From Actinomadura rifamycini DSM 43936 (lineage in GTDB: Bacteria > Actinomycetota > Actinomycetes > Streptosporangiales > Streptosporangiaceae), in the NCBI RefSeq assembly GCF_000425065.1, contig NZ_KE384300.1, positions 224,559-288,558 on the forward strand: DNA of 64,000 nt. Direction: 5' to 3'. A program made the translations under genes and the position numbers. The stretch's first letter is position 1. Every line of letters starts with the position of its first letter. The notes under the pieces were generated by a model, which saw nothing but the letters and a program-made list of their open reading frames with translations, made no database searches and was not told where the DNA came from. Shown piece by piece: positions 57,086 through 64,000 of this stretch.

Positions 57086-57664
57086 ATGGGTGTCTCACTC
57101 GCCAAGGGCGGCAACGTCTCGCTGACGAAGGCCGCGCCCAATCTCACGGCGGTCGCCGTCGGCCTCGGCTGGGACGTCCGGGCCACCACCGGCGCCGACT
57201 TCGACCTGGACGCGTCCGCGCTGATGCTCGGCGCGTCCGGGAAGGTGCTGTCCGACCAGCACTTCGTGTTCTTCAACAACCTGACGAGCCCGGACGGCTC
57301 GGTCGAGCACACCGGCGACAACCTGACCGGTGAGGGCGAGGGCGACGACGAGGTCGTCAACGTCGACCTCACCGGGGTGCCCGCCGAGTGCGAGCGGATC
57401 GTGTTCCCCGTGTCGATCTACGACGGGAACTCCCGCGGCCAGAACTTCGGGCAGGTCCGCAACGCTTTCATCCGGATCGTCAACCGGGCCGACGACGCCG
57501 AGCTGGCGCGCTTCGACCTGACCGAGGACGCCTCGACCGAGACCGCGATGGTGTTCGGAGAGCTGTACCGTCACAACGGTGAGTGGAAGTTCAGGGCCGT
57601 CGGCCAGGGGTACGCCTCGGGCCTGGCGGGCATCGCCATGGACTTCGGCGTCAACGTCGGCTGA
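57086..57664 (+). CDS. TerD family protein 2
   Basis: 192 residues, the same fold and motifs as TerD 1: GVSLAKGGNVSLTKAAPNLTAV, GLGWD, ADFDLDASALML, HFVFFNNL, GEGEGDDEVVNVDL and FPVSIYDGNSRGQNFGQVRNAFIRI. ATG 57086. The 57-nt gap from TerD 1 has no terminator, so one transcript is expected. The two proteins may form mixed complexes at the membrane with the TerC-like protein encoded next. Confidence 0.93.
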   Translation: MGVSLAKGGNVSLTKAAPNLTAVAVGLGWDVRATTGADFDLDASALMLGASGKVLSDQHFVFFNNLTSPDGSVEHTGDNLTGEGEGDDEVVNVDLTGVPAECERIVFPVSIYDGNSRGQNFGQVRNAFIRIVNRADDAELARFDLTEDASTETAMVFGELYRHNGEWKFRAVGQGYASGLAGIAMDFGVNVG

Positions 57665-57760
57665 CCGGAACCGGCCGACCGCGACGCGGGCCGGCCGCCG
57701 GCCGCCCCCGCGAGCCGGGCGAGACCCCGTCCGGACCAACTGACTAGCAGAAATACGCGC

Positions 57761-58876
57761 ATGATTCTTCGCACCTTCGGGTGGTCCTTCGGCGTCACGG
57801 CCGCGGGCCTCGTGGCCGCCTTCTTCTACGGCGGGCCCACGGGGCTCGCGCTCGTCGCGGTCCTGGCCGTCCTCGAGATCTCCCTGTCGTTCGACAACGC
57901 CGTCGTTAACGCCAAGGTGCTCGACCGGATGAGCCCCTTCTGGCAGAAGATCTTCCTGACGATCGGCATCGCCATCGCGGTGTTCGGCATGCGGCTGGTG
58001 TTCCCGCTCGTCATCGTGGGGATCACCGCCCGGCTCGGGCCGATCGAGGCGTTCGACCTGGCGTTGAACGACTCCGACCGGTACCACCACCTGATGGAGC
58101 AGGCGTACCCGACCATCGCGGCGTTCGGCGGCATGTTCCTGATGATGCTGTTCCTGAACTTCGTGTTCGAGGAGCGCGACATCCACTGGCTGGTGTGGCT
58201 GGAGAAGCCGCTCGGCGTCATGGGCCGGCTGGACCAGCTCCCCGTCGTCATCGCCGGCGGCGCCCTCGTGCTGGTCGCCTCGATCTGGGCCGGCGATCCC
58301 GGCGAGGTCATGATCGCCGGGGTGCTCGGCATGGTGACCTACATCCTCGTCAACGGGCTCGGCGAGCTGTTCTCCGAGGCGAGCGACCTGGACCTCGACG
58401 AGGACGACGAAGGCCCCGAGGACGAGGTCACCATCCGGCGCGGGCCGAGCGACCTCGCCAAGGCCACCGGCAAGGCCGGCTTCTTCCTGTTCCTCTACCT
58501 GGAGGTGCTGGACGCCTCGTTCAGCTTCGACGGCGTCATCGGCGCGTTCGCGATCAGCACCGACCCGATCGTCATCGCGCTCGGCCTCGGCATCGGCGCC
58601 ATGTACATCCGGTCGCTCACGGTGTTCCTCGTCCGCAAGGGCACCCTGCACACCTACGTGTACCTGGAGCACGGCGCCCACTGGGCGATCGGCGCGCTCG
58701 CCGTCTGCATGCTCATCGGCATCGGCGGCCACGTCCCCGAGTGGATCACCGGCGGGCTCGGCGCGGGCCTGATCATCGCCGCGTTCGTCAGCTCGGTGCT
58801 GCGCAACCGGGGGTCCGACGACGGCGCGGCCGGCGCCTCCGGCGAGGACAAGGAACTCCACGCCGGAAAGGTCTGA
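57761..58876 (+). CDS. TerC-superfamily membrane protein (DUF475)
   Basis: 371 residues with about nine hydrophobic segments. The core motif LEISLSFDNAVVNAKVL (near 38-54) and the second repeat LEVLDASFSFDGVIGAFAIS (near 248-267) carry the paired Asp/Asn residues of the TerC/LysE-like metal exporter superfamily. Length and the acidic DLDLDEDDEGPEDE loop between the halves fit DUF475. TerC proteins co-occur with TerD and are thought to export or sense metals; Mn2+ is one reported substrate in the superfamily. ATG 57761 has no clear ribosome-binding site. Confidence 0.9.
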   Translation: MILRTFGWSFGVTAAGLVAAFFYGGPTGLALVAVLAVLEISLSFDNAVVNAKVLDRMSPFWQKIFLTIGIAIAVFGMRLVFPLVIVGITARLGPIEAFDLALNDSDRYHHLMEQAYPTIAAFGGMFLMMLFLNFVFEERDIHWLVWLEKPLGVMGRLDQLPVVIAGGALVLVASIWAGDPGEVMIAGVLGMVTYILVNGLGELFSEASDLDLDEDDEGPEDEVTIRRGPSDLAKATGKAGFFLFLYLEVLDASFSFDGVIGAFAISTDPIVIALGLGIGAMYIRSLTVFLVRKGTLHTYVYLEHGAHWAIGALAVCMLIGIGGHVPEWITGGLGAGLIIAAFVSSVLRNRGSDDGAAGASGEDKELHAGKV

Positions 58877-58992
58877 CCCCGGGCTCCCGGCCCCGCCGCG
58901 CGCCCCCGACCCCTCGACCCTCCCCGCCACCCACCCCGCCCCCCGTCCGACGACCCACGCGAATCCCGCATCGATCACCGAAGGAGCCGACG

Positions 58993-59571
58993 ATGTCGAT
59001 CTCGCTGCAGAAGGGGCAGAAGGTCTCGCTGGCCAAGCCCGGGGGCGGCAGCCTCACCCGAGTCCGGATGGGCCTGGGCTGGGACGCCGTCGCGAAGAAG
59101 GGCCTGTTCGGCAAGAGCCGCGCCCAGTCCATCGACCTGGACGCGTCGTGCCTGCTGTTCGACGCCGCCGGGAACCTCGCCGACCAGGTGTGGTTCCGCC
59201 AGTTGCGGAGCAAGGACGGGGCCGTGCAGCACACCGGCGACAACCTGACCGGGGAGGGCGAGGGCGACGACGAGGTCATCAACGTCGACCTGCAGCGCGT
59301 CCCCGACAACGTCCAGCAGCTCGTCTTCACCGTGAACTCGTTCACCGGCCAGGACTTCTCGCAGATCGCGAACGCGTTCTGCCGGCTGGTGGACGAGAGC
59401 ACCGGGCAGGAGATCGCCCGGTACGAGCTGAGCGAGGGCGGCCGGCACAACGCGCAGATCATGGCGAAGGTGTCCCGGGACGGGAGCGGCTGGTCGATGA
59501 CGGCGATCGGCGCGACCGCGACCGGGCGGACCTTCCAGCACCTGCTGCCCGCCGTGTCGGCGCACCTGTGA
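58993..59571 (+). CDS. TerD family protein 3 (TerZ/TerX-like variant)
   Basis: 192 residues. It shares MSISLQKGQKVSLAKPGG, GLGWD, SIDLDASCLLFD, GDNLTGEGEGDDEVINVDL and VFTVNSFTGQDFSQI, but has an inserted basic loop KKGLFGKSRAQ between the first two motifs and QVWFRQL in place of HFVFFNN. This marks it as a different TerD subgroup from the first two. ATG 58993 follows GAAGGAG. The following enzyme gene starts within about 90 nt, so the Ter sensors and the biosynthetic enzymes are on one transcript. Confidence 0.92.
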   Translation: MSISLQKGQKVSLAKPGGGSLTRVRMGLGWDAVAKKGLFGKSRAQSIDLDASCLLFDAAGNLADQVWFRQLRSKDGAVQHTGDNLTGEGEGDDEVINVDLQRVPDNVQQLVFTVNSFTGQDFSQIANAFCRLVDESTGQEIARYELSEGGRHNAQIMAKVSRDGSGWSMTAIGATATGRTFQHLLPAVSAHL

Positions 59572-59659
59572 ACGACCCGAACCGGCGGCCGTGACGGGCA
59601 TGCACCACCCCGGCACGGAACGCCCCGCCCCACCGGACGCGTGCGCGCGGCGGCCGGCG

Positions 59660-60817
59660 ATGCGGCATTTCGACCATGTCGACGCCGCCCGCCGCAAGCA
59701 CCTGTTCTACCGGCACCCGCGGCCGTTCACCCGGCACGACGACCCCGCGGTGCTGGCCGTCGCGCTCGGCGCGACGCTCTACGCCCCGGCCACCCGCCCG
59801 ACCCTCGCCGACGACATGGTGAAGGCCGCGCGACGCGGGGTGAAGAGCATGGTCGTGTGCCTGGAGGACGCGATCGCCGACTTCGACGTCGCCCGGGGCG
59901 AGGCCAACCTGATCGACGCGTTCGCGGGCCTGCACGCGCGCGGCGCCGCGGCGCCGCTGCTGTTCGTCCGCGTCCGCGACCCCCGGCAGATCGGGGACCT
60001 GATCGACCGGCTCGGCGACGCCGCCGAGCTGGTCACCGGGTTCGTGCTGCCGAAGTTCGCCCCGTCCACCGGTGGAGCGTTCCTGGACGCCGTCGCCGAC
60101 ACCGCGGCCCGGACGGGCCTGCGGCTGCTGGCGATGCCGGTCATCGAGAGCCCCGAGACGGTGTACGCCGAGACGCGCGCCGCGATCCTGGACGACATCG
60201 CGCGGCTGCTCGCCAAGCACCGCGACCGGGTCCTCGCGGTCCGGATCGGCGCCACCGACATGTCCGCCGCGTACGGGCTGCGCCGCCCCCCGGACCTCAC
60301 CATCTACGACATCCGGCCCGTCGCGGGCGTGATCAGCGACGTCGTCAACGTCCTCGGCCGCGCCGACGGCACCGGGTTCGTGATCACCGGGCCGGTCTGG
60401 GAGTACTTCGCCGCGGGCGAGCGGATGTTCAAGCCGCAGCTGCGCCGCACCCCGTTCGACGAGCAGCGGGCCGCGCCGCTGCGGCAGCGGCTCATCACCT
60501 CCGACCTGGACGGGCTGATCCGCGAGGTGCACCTCGACAAGGCGAACGGCCTCACCGGCAAGACGGTGATCCACCCGAGCCACGTCGCGGCCGTCCACGC
60601 GCTGTCGGTCGTCACGCACGAGGAGTACTGCGACGCCGCCGACATCCTCGGCGTCGCCGGGGGCGGGGCGATGGCGAGCGCCTACGCCAACAAGATGAAC
60701 GAGGCCAAGCCGCACCGGGCGTGGGCGGAGCGGCTGATGCTGCGCGCCCGGGTGTTCGGCGTCGCGGCCGAGGACGTCACGTTCGTCGAGCTGCTCGAAG
60801 CGGCCGACGTGCCGTGA
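59660..60817 (+). CDS. Ter-associated HpcH/HpaI (CitE-like) C-C bond lyase
   Basis: TIM-barrel aldolase/lyase, about 385 residues from ATG 59660 (MRHFDHVDAARRKHLFYRHP). Active-site pattern: LGATLYAPATRP, VVCLEDAIADFDV (Mg2+ ligands), LFVRVRDPRQ, MPVIESPETVY and VRIGATDMSAAYGLRR. It differs from citrate lyase beta in a long C-terminal extension (VIHPSHVAAVHALSVVTHEEY onward). Pfam treats this as a Ter-linked C-C bond lyase family. Substrate unknown; in the proposed pathway it builds or trims the carbon skeleton later joined to ribose-phosphate. GTG 59591 and ATG 59600 are upstream alternatives. Confidence 0.85.
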   Translation: MRHFDHVDAARRKHLFYRHPRPFTRHDDPAVLAVALGATLYAPATRPTLADDMVKAARRGVKSMVVCLEDAIADFDVARGEANLIDAFAGLHARGAAAPLLFVRVRDPRQIGDLIDRLGDAAELVTGFVLPKFAPSTGGAFLDAVADTAARTGLRLLAMPVIESPETVYAETRAAILDDIARLLAKHRDRVLAVRIGATDMSAAYGLRRPPDLTIYDIRPVAGVISDVVNVLGRADGTGFVITGPVWEYFAAGERMFKPQLRRTPFDEQRAAPLRQRLITSDLDGLIREVHLDKANGLTGKTVIHPSHVAAVHALSVVTHEEYCDAADILGVAGGGAMASAYANKMNEAKPHRAWAERLMLRARVFGVAAEDVTFVELLEAADVP

Positions 60818-60843
60818 CGCGGAACGCAGGGAGGCGACCCGGG

Positions 60844-62198
60844 ATGACGTGGGCCGGTACGTGGGTCGCGGAACGGCTCGGCGTGCGGCTGTCCGACGGC
60901 GCGCGCCCGGTCGGCGTCGGGCTGTCCGACCTCGTCGGGCTCGCGGTCCGCCGGAACCCGCGCCGCGCGCACCTGCTGGTGTCGGCGGTGCTGGGCAAGC
61001 ACGTCCCCACCGACCCGCGCCTGGTGTACGGGGCGGGCCTGCTGCTGGGCGATCTCGTGCGCGCGCGCCTGCACGATGTGGACGTGCCGTCCCGTGCGGG
61101 TGCGTTCCTCCCGGACGCCTTGGGCGGCGCACCGGGAGCGGCGGCCGCGCTACGGGACGTCCTGTGCGAGCCCCGGGAACCGCTGGACGCGATCGTGCTC
61201 GGCTACGCGGAGACGGCGACCGCCTTGGGGCACTCCGTGGCGGACGCCCTGGGCGGCGCCTACTACCTGCACTCCACGCGCCGTCCGGTCCCCGGATTCA
61301 CCGCGTACGGCGGATTCGAGGAGGAGCACAGCCACGCCACGAGCCACCTCCTGCTCCCCGCCGACCCCGCCGACCTCGACCGCGACGTCCCGGTCGTCCT
61401 CGTGGACGACGAACTGTCGACCGGACGCACCGTCCTGAACACGATCGAGGCGCTGCACGCCGTCCGCCCCCGCCGCCGCTACGTCGTGGCCGCCCTCGTC
61501 GACCTGCGGGACGACGCCGACCGGGCCCGCACGGCCGCGCTCGCCGCCCGCCTGGGCGCCCGCATCGACGCCGTCGCGCTCGCCGGGGGGCGCGTCGAGC
61601 TGCCCGACGGCATCCTGGAGGCGGGGCAGGCGCTCGCGGCGGGCCTCGCCGGACCCGCGGCGGCCCCGCCGGCCCCCGCCGCCGCGTTCCCCGTGACGCG
61701 GGTGCGGCTCGCCTGCCCGACGGCGGCCGCCACGGTTTCCTGCCCCGGCACCGCGCGCGCCTGGAGAAGGACCTGCCGCGCATGGCCGACGCCATCGCGG
61801 ACGGGCTCGCGGGCGGGCCCGGCGACGGCTTCTCCCGCGTGCTCGTCCTCGGCTTCGAGGAGCTGATGTACGCGCCGCTGCGCCTCGCCGAGGCGCTCGC
61901 GGACGCCCTGCCGGACGCGGACGTCCGGTACTCGACGACGACGCGCTCGCCCGTCCTCGCCGTGGACGACCCCGGGTACGCCATCCGAACCCGCCTCGCG
62001 TTCCCCGCGCACGACGACCCCGCCGACGGGCCGGGGGAGCGGTACGCCTACAACGTGTCGCCGAGGTTCGACCGCATCGTGCTGGCGGTGGACGACGCGG
62101 GCGACACCGGCGCCCTCGCCGGCGGCCTCCTGCCCCGGCTGCGCGCGCTCGCCCCGGTGACGGTCGCCGCCGTCCCGTCCCGCGGGAGGGAAGCGTGA
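60844..62198 (+). pseudogene. Ter phosphoribosyltransferase (PRTase_2)-TRSP protein, split by a -1 frameshift
   Basis: ATG 60844 (9 nt after GGGAGG) begins a PRTase: MTWAGTWVAERLGVRL, LGYAETATALGHSVADAL, HATSHLLLP and the PRPP loop VVLVDDELSTGRTVLNT. This frame leaves conserved sequence near 61717 and ends at 61866. The expected C-terminal TRSP domain continues in the -1 frame: DGGRHGFLPRHRARLEKDLP, VLVLGFEELMYAPLRLAEAL and the name-giving TTRSPVLAVDDP (TRSP at 61941-61952), ending 62198. One missing base near 61717 would join them. An ATG at 61782 preceded by GGAGAAGG could start the TRSP part separately. The TRSP stop overlaps the next gene start, so the downstream half is still in the operon. 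Confidence 0.85.
61717..61719 (+). other. Frameshift point in the PRTase-TRSP gene
   Basis: Frame 1 reads ...RVRLACP then nonsense; frame 0 from 61719 reads DGGRHGF. One extra G here (CCGGAC instead of CCGAC) restores one frame. No slippery heptamer is visible. Confidence 0.75.
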
Positions 62199-63307
62199 AG
62201 CCGCTGCACGGCCCGGACTTCGGCAGCTACCCCGCCGCGGACGTCGCGTGGCTGCTCAAGGACCTCTCCCACGCGGAGCTGGAGGCGCCCACCGAGGAGC
62301 GCGAGGCCGCGATCCAGGCGGGCCGCGCCCACTACGCGGAGTCGCTGCCCGTCGAGTACCAGCCCGGCCCCGAGTACCGGCGGCTGTTCCACGAGGCGCT
62401 GGACGCCTCCGCCGAGCGCCTCGCCTACGCGACCGGCCTCGTCACCGAACTGGTCCTCGCCGAGCGCGGCCCGGACGCCGTCCTCGTCTCGCTCGCCCGC
62501 GCCGGGACCCCCGTCGGGATCCTGATGCGGCACTGGGCGCGGTTCGCGCACGGCCTCGACCTGCCGCACTACGCGATCAGCATCGTCCGCGCCCGGGGCA
62601 TCGACACCGTCGCCCTCCGGTACCTCGCCGACCGCCACGACCCGTCCGCGGTGATGTTCGTCGACGGCTGGACGGGCAAGGGCGCGATCACCCGGGAACT
62701 CACCGCGGCGCTCCGCGGGACCGGGTTCCGCCCCGACCTCGCCGTCCTGGCCGACCCCGGGCGCTGCACGCCGCTGCACGGCACCCGCGACGACTTCCTC
62801 ATCCCGTCCGCCTGCCTGAACTCGACGGTGTCCGGCCTGGTCAGCCGGACCGTCCTGAACGCCGACCTGATCGGGCCCGGCGACTTCCACGGCGCCAAGT
62901 TCTACGCCGGTCTCGCCGCCGACGACGTCTCCGCGCTGTTCCTCGACACCGTCCGCGCCCGCTTCGACGACGTCGCCGAGCGCGTCGCGAAGGACCTGCC
63001 CGGCCTCCGCGCCGCCGACCGGGCGCCCGACTGGTCCGGCTGGGAGGCCGTCCGGCGCTGGGCGCGCGCGCAGGGCACCGACGACCTCAACCTCGTGAAA
63101 CCGGGGATCGGGGAGACGACGCGCGTGCTGCTGCGGCGCGTCCCCTGGAAGATCATGATCCGGTCCGACGCGGGCCCGGAAGTGCGGCACATCCGGCTCC
63201 TCGCCCGCGAACGGGGCGTCCCCGTCGAGGAGGCCGCACCGGACGCGTTCCCGTACGCCTGCATGGGCTTCATCCACCCCAAGTTCGGCAAGGGGGCCGT
63301 TCAGTGA
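62195..63307 (+). CDS. StiP-like PRTase_1-PELOTA protein
   Basis: 370 residues. N-terminal phosphoribosyltransferase-like (PF11202/StiP) domain: GSYPAADVAWLLKDLS, LVSLARAGTPVGILMRHWA and the PRPP-type loop VMFVDGWTGKGAITREL (about 151-167). Cys208 follows in FLIPSACLNSTVSGLVSRT. The C-terminal 75 residues (LLRRVPWKIMIRSDAG to YACMGFIHP) match the PELOTA-type L7Ae-like RNA-binding domain. The family has been annotated both as PRTase and as cysteine protease; chemistry is open. GTG 62195 overlaps the TRSP stop (GTGA), with GGGAGGG upstream. Confidence 0.88.
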   Translation: MKPLHGPDFGSYPAADVAWLLKDLSHAELEAPTEEREAAIQAGRAHYAESLPVEYQPGPEYRRLFHEALDASAERLAYATGLVTELVLAERGPDAVLVSLARAGTPVGILMRHWARFAHGLDLPHYAISIVRARGIDTVALRYLADRHDPSAVMFVDGWTGKGAITRELTAALRGTGFRPDLAVLADPGRCTPLHGTRDDFLIPSACLNSTVSGLVSRTVLNADLIGPGDFHGAKFYAGLAADDVSALFLDTVRARFDDVAERVAKDLPGLRAADRAPDWSGWEAVRRWARAQGTDDLNLVKPGIGETTRVLLRRVPWKIMIRSDAGPEVRHIRLLARERGVPVEEAAPDAFPYACMGFIHPKFGKGAVQ

Positions 63308-64000
63308 CCGTCCTGGTGTGCTCCGACCTGGACCGCACGCTCATCTACTCGCAGGCCGCGTTCGCCCTGGACGGCCCGGACGAGGCGATGCCGCGCCTCC
63401 TGTGCGTCGAGTTCTACCAGGGGAAGCCGCTCTCCTACATGACGGAGTCCGCGGCCCGCACCGTGGAGGCGCTCGCCGCCGCCGCGGTGTTCGTCCCCGC
63501 CACGACGCGCACGCCCGAGCAGTGCCGCCGCGTCCGCCTCCTCGAGAAGCCGCCGGCGTACGCGATCTGCGCGAACGGCGGGCACCTCCTCGTGGACGGC
63601 GCCGACGACGCCGACTGGTCCGCGCTCGTCCGGTCGCGGCTGTCCGCCGGGTGCGCGCCGCTCGCCGAGGTGCGGGCGCACCTCGCCGGCGTCTCGGGCG
63701 ACTTCGTGCTCAAGCGCCGCACCGCCTCCGACCTGTTCGCCTACGCCGTCGTCGACCGCGCCGCGCTCCCCGCCGGCTGGGTGGACGACCTCGCCGGCTG
63801 GTGCGCCGACCGCGGCTGGCGCACGTCCCTGCAGGGCCGCAAGGTGTACTGCCTGCCGGCCGGCCTCACCAAGGCCGCCGCCGCCGCGGAGGTGGCCCGC
63901 CGCACCGGCGCCGCCACCGTGCTCGCCGCCGGCGACTCCCTCCTCGACGCCGAACTCCTCGACGCCGCCGACGCCGCCGTCCGTCCCGCCCACGGCGAAC
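63304..64000 (+). CDS. Ter-associated HAD phosphatase (cut by window end)
   Basis: Partial, 232 codons seen. HAD motifs: I DLDRTLIYS (Asp8, Asp10), II PATTRTPEQ, III Lys in GLTKAAAAAE and IV AAGDSLLDAELLDAADAA. A cap domain of the C2 type lies between (about 95-185, VRSRLSAGCAPLAEV to WCADRGWR). It probably removes a phosphate from the pathway intermediate. GTG 63304 overlaps the StiP stop (GTGA). Few residues should be missing at the C-terminus; more Ter biosynthetic genes are expected to the right. Confidence 0.88.
   Translation, partial: MTVLVCSDLDRTLIYSQAAFALDGPDEAMPRLLCVEFYQGKPLSYMTESAARTVEALAAAAVFVPATTRTPEQCRRVRLLEKPPAYAICANGGHLLVDGADDADWSALVRSRLSAGCAPLAEVRAHLAGVSGDFVLKRRTASDLFAYAVVDRAALPAGWVDDLAGWCADRGWRTSLQGRKVYCLPAGLTKAAAAAEVARRTGAATVLAAGDSLLDAELLDAADAAVRPAHGE

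Noticed and set aside
61700..61730. Programmed -1 ribosomal frameshift in the PRTase-TRSP gene
   Set aside because: No X-XXY-YYZ slippery heptamer or clear downstream pseudoknot; a simple indel or error is more likely.

Overview
This is a very GC-rich window with dense, short-gapped genes, frequent GTG starts and GTGA/ATGA stop-start overlaps. Content such as SARP/BTAD regulator, MMPL transporter, ECF41-type sigma factor, Zur-ZnuABC, Ter operon and mycothiol-type DinB enzyme points to a filamentous actinomycete. My best guess is the Streptosporangiales/Thermomonosporaceae (Actinomadura-like). That assignment is inference; no rRNA or marker search was possible. I see no rRNA, tRNA, CRISPR array, insertion sequence or prophage.

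Layout. 0-9 kb: ybeY, a CBS-domain membrane protein and a degenerate cytidine-deaminase-like gene, separated from era by an MMPL exporter and a large SARP-type ATPase regulator. 9-16.6 kb: a membrane protein, leuA with a Leu-codon leader and hairpin, a protealysin-like M4 protease with its emfourin inhibitor, recO-uppS, an OsmC peroxidase and a secreted beta-propeller protein. 16.7-20.3 kb: the zinc operon znuA-znuC-znuB-zur with a Zur box over the znuA promoter. 20-27.4 kb: a DUF1906 secreted protein, glyS, two uncharacterised exported proteins and a fused SecDF. 27.4-32.5 kb: four tandem septum-formation-domain paralogs with near-identical upstream boxes; the fourth has an in-frame nonsense codon. 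32.6-39.7 kb: a GH15 hydrolase, ppdK (with a DasR-like site between them), a YdcF-like protein and dgt. 39.8-51 kb: redox and regulatory genes (FAD reductase, MFS, GtrA, ECF41 sigma with AhpD-like target, LLM flavoprotein, MocR regulator with a divergent operon, Tat-exported amine oxidase, ABC ATPase). 51-54.4 kb: dnaG and a sigma-70 factor. 54.5-64 kb: a YbjQ-like protein, a coiled-coil protein and a Ter operon that runs off the right edge.

The most unusual locus is the Ter region. Three TerD proteins and a TerC-superfamily membrane protein are followed by a translationally coupled enzyme set: CitE-like C-C lyase, phosphoribosyltransferase-TRSP, StiP-like PRTase/PELOTA protein and HAD phosphatase. 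Comparative genomics has proposed that such sets make a nucleoside-like metabolite; the product is not known to me. Here the PRTase-TRSP gene is split by a -1 frameshift.

A second window-wide pattern is that many genes have a TAnnnT -10 hexamer ending only 6-9 nt before the start codon. This implies leaderless transcripts, including all four septum paralogs, the leuA leader peptide, dgt, dnaG and both sides of the mocR promoter; znuA reaches a leaderless start from a Zur-covered promoter with a weaker -10. Most convergent gene pairs are separated by strong GC hairpins without clear U-tracts.
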